DNA of 14,009 bases from DATLOJ01 sp035536315 (lineage in GTDB: Bacteria; Actinomycetota; CADDZG01; JAHWKV01). The position numbers and the translations under genes are program-made. Positions 1 to 6,621 of this stretch are shown here, in pieces. The notes below the pieces were generated by a model. That model made no database searches. It was given only the letters and a program-made list of their open reading frames with translations, and was not told where the DNA came from. The stretch is taken from assembly GCA_035536315.1 (NCBI GenBank), contig DATLOJ010000018.1, positions 1 through 14,009 on the forward strand. The letters are read 5' to 3'. Within the stretch, counting starts at the first letter, position 1; every line of letters begins with the position of its first letter.

Positions 1-1346
1 GGTTCCTGGAACGCTCCGTAAGCTTCAGCGAGGGCAGAAATCGTTAGCGCGTTCCAGGAGGCAAGGACCTTGTCATCCCGGCCCGGTCTTACTCGTTTGG
101 CTCTATGTTCCAAGAGAGCAGAGCGTGCTTCCTGCGGCGGATCGTCGTCGCGGGCCGTGAGGATGTTGGAGCCTTCGAAGTTGCCGCCTCGCGTGACTCC
201 ATAATAGCCGGCGGCATCCGGCGCAATTTCCATGAACTCGTCGTAGCTCCACACGTAGAACTTGCCCTCGACTCCTTCGGAATCGGCGTCCTCGCTCGAG
301 TGGAAGCCGCCGGCGTCGTCGCGCATCTCGTCGAGCAGGTAATCCAGTGTTTCAAGGGCGATCCGCTTGTAGAGGGGCCGCTGCAACAGCTGCCAGGCGT
401 GCGTGTAAACGCGGGCCAGCTGTGCGTTGTCGTAGAGCATCTTCTCGAAGTGCGGGACCAGCCAGAGTGGGTCGACCGAGTAACGCGCGAAGCCCCCGGC
501 TAGCTGGTCGTAGATCCCGCCTCTCGCCATTCGCTCGAGCGTGTGGTCGATCATCTGCTTGCTCTGCCCAATTCCAGCCCCCGCCGCCCTCAAGACGTAC
601 TCGAGTACGGGGGCCTGGGGAAACTTCGGAGCGTTTCCGAACCCGCCGTACTCCGGGTCGTATGCCTCCGACAACGTATGGACTGCACTCTGCAAAATCT
701 CCGGCGAGATCGGCCGGCTCGACGGTTTGGCCCGGTTGTAGGCGTCGAGCTGCTGAACCAGGTGCTTCCCCTGTGCCAGCAGCTCCTCGCGGCGGTCGGC
801 CCAGGCTTCGGCAACTGCGGTCAAAACGTTGCGGAACGAGGGCAGACCGTGGCGGTCGTCGGGCGGGAAGTACGTCCCTCCGTAAAAAGGAGTTCCGTCG
901 GGAGCAAGGAACATCGTCATAGGCCATCCACCGTGGCGGGTCATGGCCTGCACCGCATCCATATATATGGCGTCGATGTCGGGCCGCTCCTCCCGGTCGA
1001 CCTTGATGGAGACGAACTTTTCATTCATGAGCCCAGCGGTCTGCTGGTCCTCGAAGGATTCACGCTCCATGACATGACACCAGTGACACGCCGCGTAGCC
1101 AATGGACAAAACAATGGGCTTGTCTTGAGCCAGCGCTAGTTCGAGTGCTTCCGGCCCCCAGGGATACCAATCAACCGGGTTGTACGCGTGTTGTAAGAGG
1201 TAAGGGCTCGTCTCGCCGATTAGTCGATTGGCTTTGGGGGAGTGCTGGGCTGGACCTTGTCCAGCTGAGGTCTCTGTGGCGGTCCCAGTCTCGACCTGGT
1301 CCAGCTCAGGACTTGTATCAGCGCCGCTTGCCCCGGAGTTGGTCAA
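1..1346 (-). CDS. DUF255 / YyaL (SSP411)-like thioredoxin-domain protein, 3' end missing
   Basis: Translating the minus strand gives about 448 codons without a stop, running off the left edge; the family is usually 650-700 residues, so the C-terminal third is missing. After a hydrophilic, low-complexity stretch of about 38 residues, the family opening NRLIGETSPYLLQHAYNPVDW appears. A thioredoxin-like CHWC motif follows (Cys at about residues 87 and 90), then KVDREERPDID, GGWPM and GGTYFPP. Further on are FGNAPKFP, GGIYDQLAGGFARYSVD, PHFEKMLYDNA, SSEDADSEG and RPGRDDKVLASWN, typical of the (alpha/alpha)6-barrel part of the family. The biochemical role of YyaL-type proteins is not established; a redox or sugar-epimerase-like role has been proposed from folds only. 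The only plausible start is TTG at 1346, in a TTGA overlap with the stop of the upstream hydrolase and preceded by GGAG; no ATG or GTG lies between it and the conserved N-terminus. Product is certain, exact start moderately so. Confidence 0.9.
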   Translation of the reverse strand, partial: MTNSGASGADTSPELDQVETGTATETSAGQGPAQHSPKANRLIGETSPYLLQHAYNPVDWYPWGPEALELALAQDKPIVLSIGYAACHWCHVMERESFEDQQTAGLMNEKFVSIKVDREERPDIDAIYMDAVQAMTRHGGWPMTMFLAPDGTPFYGGTYFPPDDRHGLPSFRNVLTAVAEAWADRREELLAQGKHLVQQLDAYNRAKPSSRPISPEILQSAVHTLSEAYDPEYGGFGNAPKFPQAPVLEYVLRAAGAGIGQSKQMIDHTLERMARGGIYDQLAGGFARYSVDPLWLVPHFEKMLYDNAQLARVYTHAWQLLQRPLYKRIALETLDYLLDEMRDDAGGFHSSEDADSEGVEGKFYVWSYDEFMEIAPDAAGYYGVTRGGNFEGSNILTARDDDPPQEARSALLEHRAKRVRPGRDDKVLASWNALTISALAEAYGAFQE

Positions 1347-2167
1347 TGGGCTCCGGCCGTTAGCTTGTCGTCCAGCCAAGAGGCCAGCTCGGAGGCCACC
1401 TGCTCCCACCCTTCTTCCAAAAATGCGTGGTGGGACAAGGCCGGGTACTCGGCCAGAGCGGCCCCGTACATCTGAGCGACCTTTGCATGCACCTTTGGGG
1501 GGTTGACCGCGTCCAGATGGCCTGCGATCACGTAGACCGGACACTTGACGCGGTTTGCATCGACCTTGATCTTTCCGAGCGATAGTTCCATCAGGGCTCT
1601 TCCCGATTCCGCACAAATTCGCTTGTAGAACGCTTTCGCCTCGGCTTCCTCGACGTTGTTGAGAATCAGCGAGATGTAGTCCTCCTCTTTTGGCATGTTC
1701 GGGCGCTTGAAGACAAGGTCTCCCAGGTACTTCGCCTGTTTCTTGATCAGCGTTGGACTGGCCGGAACCCGAAACGGGGGCACTGAGTTCAACAGGACCA
1801 GGGCCTTGAGATTCGGAGAGGCCTCCGCAACCTTTTGAGCAATCAGCCCCCCCATCGACTCCCCAATCACGACATCGGCCCCTACTGCACGAGCGACGGC
1901 CAGGGCGTCCTCTACGAAGTCGTAGACGCTGACCCTTCCAAGGTCAGGGACTTTCTTGGAGTCGTAACGGCCGCGCCATGTGGGTGCATAACCCAGATAA
2001 CCGAGAGAGGCGAAGTGGGCCGCGAACGGCTCCCATATCCATCCGCCGACCCATGCTCCATGGCAGAAAAGCAAAGTGGCTTTGGGGTCTCCGTCCGGCT
2101 CGTACACGTCCACGGATAGTTCCGCGATTTTGTCTTGTCTTTTCTTCACCTTCGGGTCAGCGTACAT
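1343..2167 (-). CDS. alpha/beta hydrolase fold protein
   Basis: This 274-residue cytoplasmic protein has the layout of a single-domain alpha/beta hydrolase. The oxyanion-hole motif HGAWVGGWIW is at 36-45. The nucleophile elbow is GESMGG, with the catalytic Ser at about 104. The acid is probably Asp219 in AGHLDAVNP, and the base His246 or His247 in LSHHAFLEEGW. A variable cap-like segment lies between about 130 and 200. There is no signal peptide or membrane segment. The substrate cannot be told from sequence; esterases, lactonases and haloalkane or C-C bond hydrolases share this fold. An in-frame TGA directly upstream fixes ATG 2167 as the first start, although its ribosome site is weak. It lies 28 nt after the LLM oxidoreductase gene and overlaps the YyaL-like gene by 4 nt, so the three are probably co-transcribed. 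Confidence 0.9.
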   Translation of the reverse strand: MYADPKVKKRQDKIAELSVDVYEPDGDPKATLLFCHGAWVGGWIWEPFAAHFASLGYLGYAPTWRGRYDSKKVPDLGRVSVYDFVEDALAVARAVGADVVIGESMGGLIAQKVAEASPNLKALVLLNSVPPFRVPASPTLIKKQAKYLGDLVFKRPNMPKEEDYISLILNNVEEAEAKAFYKRICAESGRALMELSLGKIKVDANRVKCPVYVIAGHLDAVNPPKVHAKVAQMYGAALAEYPALSHHAFLEEGWEQVASELASWLDDKLTAGAH

Positions 2168-2195
2168 ACAAAGACATCACGACGCGTACCTCGGA

Positions 2196-3119
2196 TCATG
2201 TGTTGTTCACTAGCCGCGCGACCGCCTCTAGCCGCTCCGCGGGCTCCGTGGACACTGCCGGGAAGATTGGCGCAAGGGCGAAATCCTGAGCTCCGGCCCC
2301 CACATACTCGGCCAACTGCTCCGCGCACTGCTCGGCAGTTCCAACTACCGCGTACTTTCCGATCTTTTCGAACGGGACGTTGTAAAAGTCGGAGAGAAGC
2401 TGCGCGTTCTGTCTGGCTTCGCTTTCCCTCTCGGCGATCGCGGTCCATACGTATAGAGACCTTCTTATCGTCGTGGGGTCCCTATCGTTCTGGATGGCCT
2501 GCACTTCGAGAACGGCCACAGCCTCTCGGTACCTTTCCGGAGTCAGAAAGATTCCCATCCACCCGTCCCCGTCGCGGGCGGCCCGGCTCATCGCCTGCGT
2601 GCTTCTTCCCCCAACCCATATCGGCGGCTGCACCGCAGGCTTCGGGTGAAGGTCGACCTGCTCGATAGACAAATGCTTCCCTTCAAGGGTGAAGGGCCCC
2701 GCCCCCCAAAGGCCCCGTAGAGCCGCGATCATCTCGTCCGTTCTCTTGCCTCGGGTGCGCGTTTTCGCGCCGACAGCTTCCCATTCGGACGGAAGCTCTC
2801 CGCCCACCCCTACGCCAACAGTCAGCCTTCCTCCCGAGAGGCGATCGATCGTCGCAAGCGCCTTTGCCACCAGCACCGGATCGCGCATGGCCAGGAGAAG
2901 AACCGCCGGCCCGAGCCTGATTCGACTCGTGCGCGCTGCGAGCGCGGCGAGAAGAGTCAGGCTGTCGTGCATCGGCAGCCACCACAGAATGTGGTCCGAG
3001 ACCCACAGATGCTCGTAGCTGCTGGCGTCGCAGAACTCTGCGATCTCGTAAATCTGCTCCGCTGAAGGCACGTCCGATCCCTCCGATGAGGGTAGGACGT
3101 AACCGAAGGTAGCCGTCAT
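2196..3119 (-). CDS. LLM-class (F420/flavin-dependent) oxidoreductase
   Basis: The 307-residue product is a bacterial-luciferase-like TIM-barrel oxidoreductase. The signs are the early SDHI segment (41-44), RDPVLVAKALATIDRLSGGR followed by a glycine-rich VGVGVGG run (79-107), the PPIWVGG strand (165-171), the RAARDGDGWMG segment (179-189) and a C-terminal VVGTAEQCAEQL motif (258-269). In actinobacteria this style of LLM protein usually binds deazaflavin F420 and reduces or oxidises small molecules, but FMN-dependent members exist and the cofactor is not proven here. The substrate is unknown. An in-frame TAA lies three codons upstream of the ATG, so 3119 is the first possible start. A Shine-Dalgarno-like AAGGA lies about 14 nt upstream, which is unusually far. 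It is the first gene of the leftward unit, divergent from the dodecin-like gene. Confidence 0.92.
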   Translation of the reverse strand: MTATFGYVLPSSEGSDVPSAEQIYEIAEFCDASSYEHLWVSDHILWWLPMHDSLTLLAALAARTSRIRLGPAVLLLAMRDPVLVAKALATIDRLSGGRLTVGVGVGGELPSEWEAVGAKTRTRGKRTDEMIAALRGLWGAGPFTLEGKHLSIEQVDLHPKPAVQPPIWVGGRSTQAMSRAARDGDGWMGIFLTPERYREAVAVLEVQAIQNDRDPTTIRRSLYVWTAIAERESEARQNAQLLSDFYNVPFEKIGKYAVVGTAEQCAEQLAEYVGAGAQDFALAPIFPAVSTEPAERLEAVARLVNNT

Positions 3120-3291
3120 GTCGCTGTATTAAATCCTTCGGATCAATGGATACGGCCGCGAAGTAGGTCAAATATGGGCCCAGGGCTGGCCCCGCGGCCC
3201 CCTCAGCGAATACAATTGGGTTCTCCCCGGAGGCCAAGGCCGGTGTATGCCGTCCAAGGCCCCCGGACTCGACTCAAGAAAGGTTGCAAAC
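3120..3291. promoter_or_regulatory. divergent intergenic region with candidate promoters
   Basis: These 172 nt separate the leftward LLM oxidoreductase unit from the rightward dodecin-like gene and must hold at least the leftward promoter. For the plus strand, TACAAT at 3211-3216 is a fair -10 hexamer, but no good -35 lies at the right distance. For the minus strand, TTGACC (3171-3166) is a fair -35 followed 18 nt later by a weak ATTGAT. A GC-rich block (about 3177-3203) contains GGGCC/GGCCC inverted repeats. AGAAAGG at 3277-3283 is the ribosome site for the GTG start at 3292. Promoter calls are by eye and weak. Confidence 0.35.
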
Positions 3292-3501
3292 GTGCCCGTT
3301 GTCAAGACGATCGACCTCGTCGGCGTCTCCACGGAAGGCTGGAGGCAGGCTGCCCAGGAGGCCCTCGCCGAGGCAGCCAAGTCCCTGAAGGGGATTGAGG
3401 CCATGGAGATTCTCGAAACCTCGTGCAATGTGGAGGACAACAAGATCAAGGAGTATCTAACTCACGTGCGGATCAAGTTCCGCCTCATTCAATCTAAATA
3501 G
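3292..3501 (+). CDS. dodecin-family small protein (non-canonical flavin site)
   Basis: A 69-residue protein with dodecin length and beta-alpha-beta-beta pattern: an opening strand PVVKTIDLVGVS, one helix (about 16-31), then the SLKGIEAMEILET and KEYLTHVRIKFRL strands. Dodecins form hollow dodecamers that store flavin or its breakdown products in the cytoplasm. The final 34 residues align without gaps to canonical dodecins from memory. However, the position of the flavin-stacking Trp36 (Halobacterium numbering) is Ala and that of Gln55 is Leu, so flavin binding in the usual way is doubtful; many bacterial dodecin-like proteins share this loss. I chose GTG 3292 because AGAAAGG lies 8 nt upstream and the protein then begins at the family N-terminus. 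ATG 3247 would add 15 atypical residues. The next gene, purA, begins 58 nt after the stop. Confidence 0.85.
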   Translation: MPVVKTIDLVGVSTEGWRQAAQEALAEAAKSLKGIEAMEILETSCNVEDNKIKEYLTHVRIKFRLIQSK

Positions 3502-3509
3502 CACCAGGC

Positions 3510-3531
3510 CGGCCCCCCGATAGGGGGGCCG
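3510..3531 (+). terminator. strong GC hairpin between dodecin-like gene and purA
   Basis: Nine perfect base pairs (CGGCCCCCC paired with GGGGGGCCG) close a GATA tetraloop, beginning 9 nt after the dodecin stop. There is no T tract after the stem, so it is not a textbook intrinsic terminator. GC hairpins without U tracts are common transcript ends in actinobacteria, and it could equally be an RNA-stabilising or processing element. It ends only 9 nt before the purine-rich purA ribosome site. Confidence 0.6.
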
Positions 3532-3540
3532 ACTAGCTTC

Positions 3541-3559
3541 AGGAGGAAGGAAGGAACAG
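3541..3559 (+). promoter_or_regulatory. purine-rich purA ribosome binding site
   Basis: An almost pure A/G tract directly precedes the purA ATG. It contains a perfect AGGAGG (3541-3546, 13 nt from the start) followed by two AAGGA-type repeats nearer the start. The multiple partial anti-Shine-Dalgarno matches imply efficient initiation of purA. No room exists here for a separate promoter, so purA is transcribed from inside or upstream of the dodecin-like gene. Confidence 0.6.
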
Positions 3560-4834
3560 ATGCCGGCGATTGCGTTGGTGGGAACCCAGTGGGGTGACGA
3601 GGGCAAAGGCAAGGTCACCCATCTCATGGCGGACCAGATGGACATGGTCGTGCGCTACCAGGGTGGCAACAATGCGGGCCACACCGTCATCGTTGGAGAC
3701 GAGACCTTCAAGCTCAACCTTCTTCCCGCCGGAGTGCTGTACCCCCACATCGTTCCGGTCATCGGGCCGGGCGTCGTTCTGGACCCGAAGGTGCTCCTCG
3801 CCGAGATCGACAGGCTCGAGGCCCGCGGGGTCTCCACGTCGAAGCTGATGCTGTCGGGCAACGCCCACCTGATCATGCCGTACCACAGAGAGCTCGACGC
3901 ACTGATCGAGCGTCGCCTTGGGAAGATGAAGCTGGGCACGACGAAGCGCGGCATCGGGCCCGCTTACGCGGACAAGGCATCGCGCATCGGGATCAGAGTC
4001 CAGGACCTTCTCGACCAGAAAATCTTCACAGAGAAGCTGCAGGTCAACCTTCGTGAGAAGAACATGCTTCTCACGAAGATCTACGGCCGCCTTCCGATGA
4101 AGCTCGATGAGATCCTCGAGGAGTACCTGTCTTACGCGGACCGGATCAGAGGCCACATCACCGACACGGTCGCCGCTGTTCACATCGCGCTCGACGAGGG
4201 CAAGAATGTGCTGTTCGAGGGAGCGCAAGCAGCGCTTCTAGACCTCGATCACGGCACGTATCCGTTCGTAACCTCTTCCAACACCGTCGCCGGTGCCGTA
4301 TGCACGGGGGCCGGGATTGGACCGAAGCAGATAGAGAAAATCATCGGCGTGGCCAAGGCTTACGTCACCCGCGTGGGCGAAGGTCCGTTCCCATCCGAGG
4401 ACCTTGGGCCGGAGGGGCTCGAGATGATCACCAGGGGCAAGGAGTTCGGCACTACAACCGGCCGCCAGCGCCGCTGCGGGTGGTTCGATGCGGTCACGGG
4501 TCGCTACGCGTCTAAGCTCAGCAGCCTCACCGAAATATTCCTGATGAAGATCGACGTTCTCAGCTCGTTCGATTCGGTGAAGATCTGCATCGGTTACGAG
4601 TACGAGGGCGAAAAGTTCGAAAGCTTCCCCCCGCACCAGACGATCTTTCACAAGGCCCAGCCCATCTATGAAGAGATGCCGGGCTGGAAACAGGAGATCG
4701 GCGCAGCGCGCACGTGGGATGACCTGCCGATCGAGGCGCAGAACTACGTGCTGCGAATCGAGGAGCTCGTTGGCGTTCCCATCCGCAACATCTCGGTCGG
4801 CGCGGAAGCCACCGAGACCGTAACGAGGAGTTAG
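3560..4834 (+). CDS. purA: adenylosuccinate synthetase
   Basis: PurA joins IMP and aspartate at the cost of GTP to give adenylosuccinate, the first step of the AMP branch. The 424-residue length is normal. The GTP-binding P-loop-like QWGDEGKGK is at 10-18, with catalytic Asp13 and His41 (GGNNAGHT) at the same numbers as in E. coli. Other family blocks are GNAHLIMPYH, GTTKRGIGPAY, LFEGAQ, the VGEGPFPSE loop and the TTGRQRRCGWFDAV substrate loop with its arginines. It is the first gene of the pur cluster, preceded by a purine-rich ribosome site. Its last codons contain the GAGGAG that serves purD. Confidence 0.98.
   Translation: MPAIALVGTQWGDEGKGKVTHLMADQMDMVVRYQGGNNAGHTVIVGDETFKLNLLPAGVLYPHIVPVIGPGVVLDPKVLLAEIDRLEARGVSTSKLMLSGNAHLIMPYHRELDALIERRLGKMKLGTTKRGIGPAYADKASRIGIRVQDLLDQKIFTEKLQVNLREKNMLLTKIYGRLPMKLDEILEEYLSYADRIRGHITDTVAAVHIALDEGKNVLFEGAQAALLDLDHGTYPFVTSSNTVAGAVCTGAGIGPKQIEKIIGVAKAYVTRVGEGPFPSEDLGPEGLEMITRGKEFGTTTGRQRRCGWFDAVTGRYASKLSSLTEIFLMKIDVLSSFDSVKICIGYEYEGEKFESFPPHQTIFHKAQPIYEEMPGWKQEIGAARTWDDLPIEAQNYVLRIEELVGVPIRNISVGAEATETVTRS
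4825..4830 (+). promoter_or_regulatory. purD ribosome binding site (fixes TTG start)
   Basis: GAGGAG inside the last purA codons lies 7 nt before TTG 4838, an ideal spacing. This supports TTG as the purD start, and the product then begins at the conserved N-terminal strand RVLVVGSG. Confidence 0.75.
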
Positions 4835-4837
4835 GAC

Positions 4838-6115
4838 TTGCGCGTTCTCGTAGTCGGTTCGGGGGCCAGGGAGCACGCGCTCGTATGGAGCCTGTCCAAT
4901 AGCGCGCTTGTGACGGACATCGTCGCGGCGCCGGGTAACCCCGGGATCGCCGAGCACGCCGAATGCGTGGGTGTTTCCGCGACCGACCTCGAGGGTCTCC
5001 TCGCGCTCGCGCTCGAACGGAAGGTGGGCCTTGTGGTGATCGGACCCGAAGCGCCACTCGTCTCCGGCCTGGCAGACATGCTGGCCGAACACGGGATCCC
5101 GGCGTTTGGGCCGGGGAGGCTTGCTGCTCAGTTGGAGGGCAGCAAGTCGTTTGCAAAAGGACTTATGCGATACGCGGGGGTGCCGACGGCGATGGCCACT
5201 GAGTTCACCAATGCTTCAGACGCCATCCTGCATGCCGATCGCTTCGATGGCCGGGTCGTGGTCAAGGCCGACGGCCTTGCCGCCGGCAAGGGCGTTTCAG
5301 TTTGTGACGATATGGATGCGGCCAGGCTCGCGATTACTGACGCACTCGAAGAAAAGAAGTTTGGTGAGGCAGGGGAGCGGATTCTGATCGAGGAGCTGCT
5401 CGAGGGACCGGAGTTCTCGGTCCTGGCCTTCTGCGATGGAAAGTCTGTCGTTCCAATGGAAGCGGCTCAGGATTTCAAGCGCGCGTACGACCGGGACGAA
5501 GGTGGAAACACCGGAGGGATGGGTTCCTACAGCCCTGTGCCTGCCTTTACGAAGGAACTCGCAGAGTTCACTACCGACCGGATCTTCGAGCCGGTGGTCG
5601 CGGCCATTGCCGACCAGGCAGAGCCTTACGTCGGTGTTCTGTACGCGGGCTTGATGCTCACCCGCGACGGCCTCAAGATAATCGAGTTCAACTGCCGGTT
5701 TGGGGACCCCGAGACCGAGGTCCTTCTGCCAAGGATGGACTTCGACCTTTGTGAGGCGATGCTGGCCTGCCTTGACGGGTCGCTTCCCGGAGTGCAGCTC
5801 AAGTGGAGTCCCCAGTCATGCGTTTGTGTGATCGCAGCGTCAAGCGGGTACCCGGAGATGGATGCGATTCCAACCGGGTTCGAGATAACCGGGATCGAGG
5901 ATGCGAAAGCCGAAGGGGCACTTGTATTTCACGCAGGCACGACAATGAAGGGCGACCGCCTCGTGACCAAGGGCGGAAGGGTCCTTGCAGTAACCGGGCT
6001 GGGCTCCGATCTTGCATCTGCCCGGGACAAGACGTACACCGCCCTATCGAAGGTTTCGTTCGAAGGCGTTCGATACCGCGCCGACATCGGCCTGCAGGCC
6101 GCAATGAATTCATGA
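4838..6115 (+). CDS. purD: phosphoribosylamine--glycine ligase (GAR synthetase)
   Basis: PurD ligates glycine to 5-phosphoribosylamine using ATP to form GAR, the second step of de novo purine synthesis. The 425 residues cover the full family length. The N-domain motif VGSGAREHAL is at 6-15, and IGPEAPLVSG at 68-77. The ATP-grasp domain contains KADGLAAGKGV (143-153), EELLEGPEFSVLAF, AAQDFKRAYDRDEGGNTGGM and the metal-binding EFNCRFGDPETE (283-294). The C-domain follows. The start is TTG with a well-placed GAGGAG; only 3 nt separate the purA stop from it, so it is co-transcribed and probably coupled to purA. Nothing in the sequence suggests fusion to purM or purN as found in eukaryotes. Confidence 0.97.
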   Translation: MRVLVVGSGAREHALVWSLSNSALVTDIVAAPGNPGIAEHAECVGVSATDLEGLLALALERKVGLVVIGPEAPLVSGLADMLAEHGIPAFGPGRLAAQLEGSKSFAKGLMRYAGVPTAMATEFTNASDAILHADRFDGRVVVKADGLAAGKGVSVCDDMDAARLAITDALEEKKFGEAGERILIEELLEGPEFSVLAFCDGKSVVPMEAAQDFKRAYDRDEGGNTGGMGSYSPVPAFTKELAEFTTDRIFEPVVAAIADQAEPYVGVLYAGLMLTRDGLKIIEFNCRFGDPETEVLLPRMDFDLCEAMLACLDGSLPGVQLKWSPQSCVCVIAASSGYPEMDAIPTGFEITGIEDAKAEGALVFHAGTTMKGDRLVTKGGRVLAVTGLGSDLASARDKTYTALSKVSFEGVRYRADIGLQAAMNS

Positions 6116-6121
6116 CCAAAC

Positions 6122-6129
6122 AAGGAGGA
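6122..6129 (+). promoter_or_regulatory. purE ribosome binding site (fixes GTG start)
   Basis: AAGGAGGA is an almost full anti-Shine-Dalgarno match lying 5 nt before GTG 6135, inside the 19-nt purD-purE gap. The next Met codon lies within the conserved first strand, so GTG is the only sensible start. Confidence 0.75.
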
Positions 6130-6134
6130 CTTAG

Positions 6135-6617
6135 GTGGAGGCAGAGCTAGCTAACAACCCACTCGTGGGAATTGTCATGGGGAGCGCATCGGACCAGCCG
6201 AAGATGCAGGCGGCTGAGGTCATTCTTCAGCGCTTTGAGGTTCCGTACGAGATAAACGTCGTCAGCGCGCACCGTCAGCCGGAGCAGGCTCACGAATACG
6301 CAAAACTTGCAGAAGAACGTGGACTCGAAGTGATCATCGCGGCGGCGGGAAGGGCGGCGCATCTTGCAGGAGTCATGGCCGCCAACACCGTCCTTCCGGT
6401 GGTTGGGGTGCCGATCCACGGTGGCCATCTCGGAGGCTCGGATTCCCTTTACTCAACCGTGCAGATGCCGTCCGGGGTGCCGGTTGCGACCGTCGGGATC
6501 GATCAGGCCACCAACGCGGCCGTGCTTGCCGTGCAGATTCTCTCGACGAGGCTGCCCGAGCTCAGGGAGAAGCTCCGCCTATTCAAAAAGGAGCTGGCGC
6601 AGGGCTTGAAGGTTTGA
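6135..6617 (+). CDS. purE: 5-(carboxyamino)imidazole ribonucleotide mutase (PurE class I type)
   Basis: PurE class I rearranges N5-CAIR to CAIR in the purine pathway, working as a homo-octamer. The 160 residues show the phosphate-binding VMGSASDQPKM (14-24), the active-site SAHR block, and the PVVGVPI, DSLYSTVQMPSGVPVATV and NAAVLAVQIL segments of the family. Two changes from the textbook pattern are visible: SAHRQPEQ instead of SAHRTP, and AAAGRAAHLAG instead of AGAGGAAHLPG. The catalytic His of SAHR and the His of AAHL are kept, so activity is expected. PurK, which makes N5-CAIR, is not next to it, contrary to the common purEK arrangement. GTG start with a strong AAGGAGGA site; 4 nt precede purB. 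Confidence 0.94.
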   Translation: MEAELANNPLVGIVMGSASDQPKMQAAEVILQRFEVPYEINVVSAHRQPEQAHEYAKLAEERGLEVIIAAAGRAAHLAGVMAANTVLPVVGVPIHGGHLGGSDSLYSTVQMPSGVPVATVGIDQATNAAVLAVQILSTRLPELREKLRLFKKELAQGLKV

Positions 6618-6621
6618 GCGA

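Noticed and set aside
4..59. An 11-bp inverted repeat (TCCTGGAACGC at 4-14 and its complement at 49-59).
   Set aside because: It lies inside the YyaL-like coding frame, one arm encodes the conserved SWN segment, and one such pair at this spacing is plausible by chance in 14 kb.
105..1139. Plus-strand open frames of 132-198 codons over the left edge.
   Set aside because: They are antisense shadows of the YyaL-like gene, whose minus-strand frame has unmistakable conserved motifs.
3247..3291. ATG at 3247 as the start of the dodecin-like gene.
   Set aside because: Its GGAGG is 13 nt away and the extra 15 residues are unlike the family; GTG 3292 has AGAAAGG at 8 nt and gives the normal N-terminus.
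3502..3559. A purine (guanine/PRPP/ppGpp-type) riboswitch upstream of purA.
   Set aside because: The 58-nt gap is too short and holds only one hairpin and the ribosome site; no conserved aptamer core is visible.
3539..5092. Long minus-strand open frames (3539-4228 and 4238-5092) opposite purA and purD.
   Set aside because: They lie fully antisense to clearly conserved enzymes, have no family motifs, and are expected from GC-rich codon bias.
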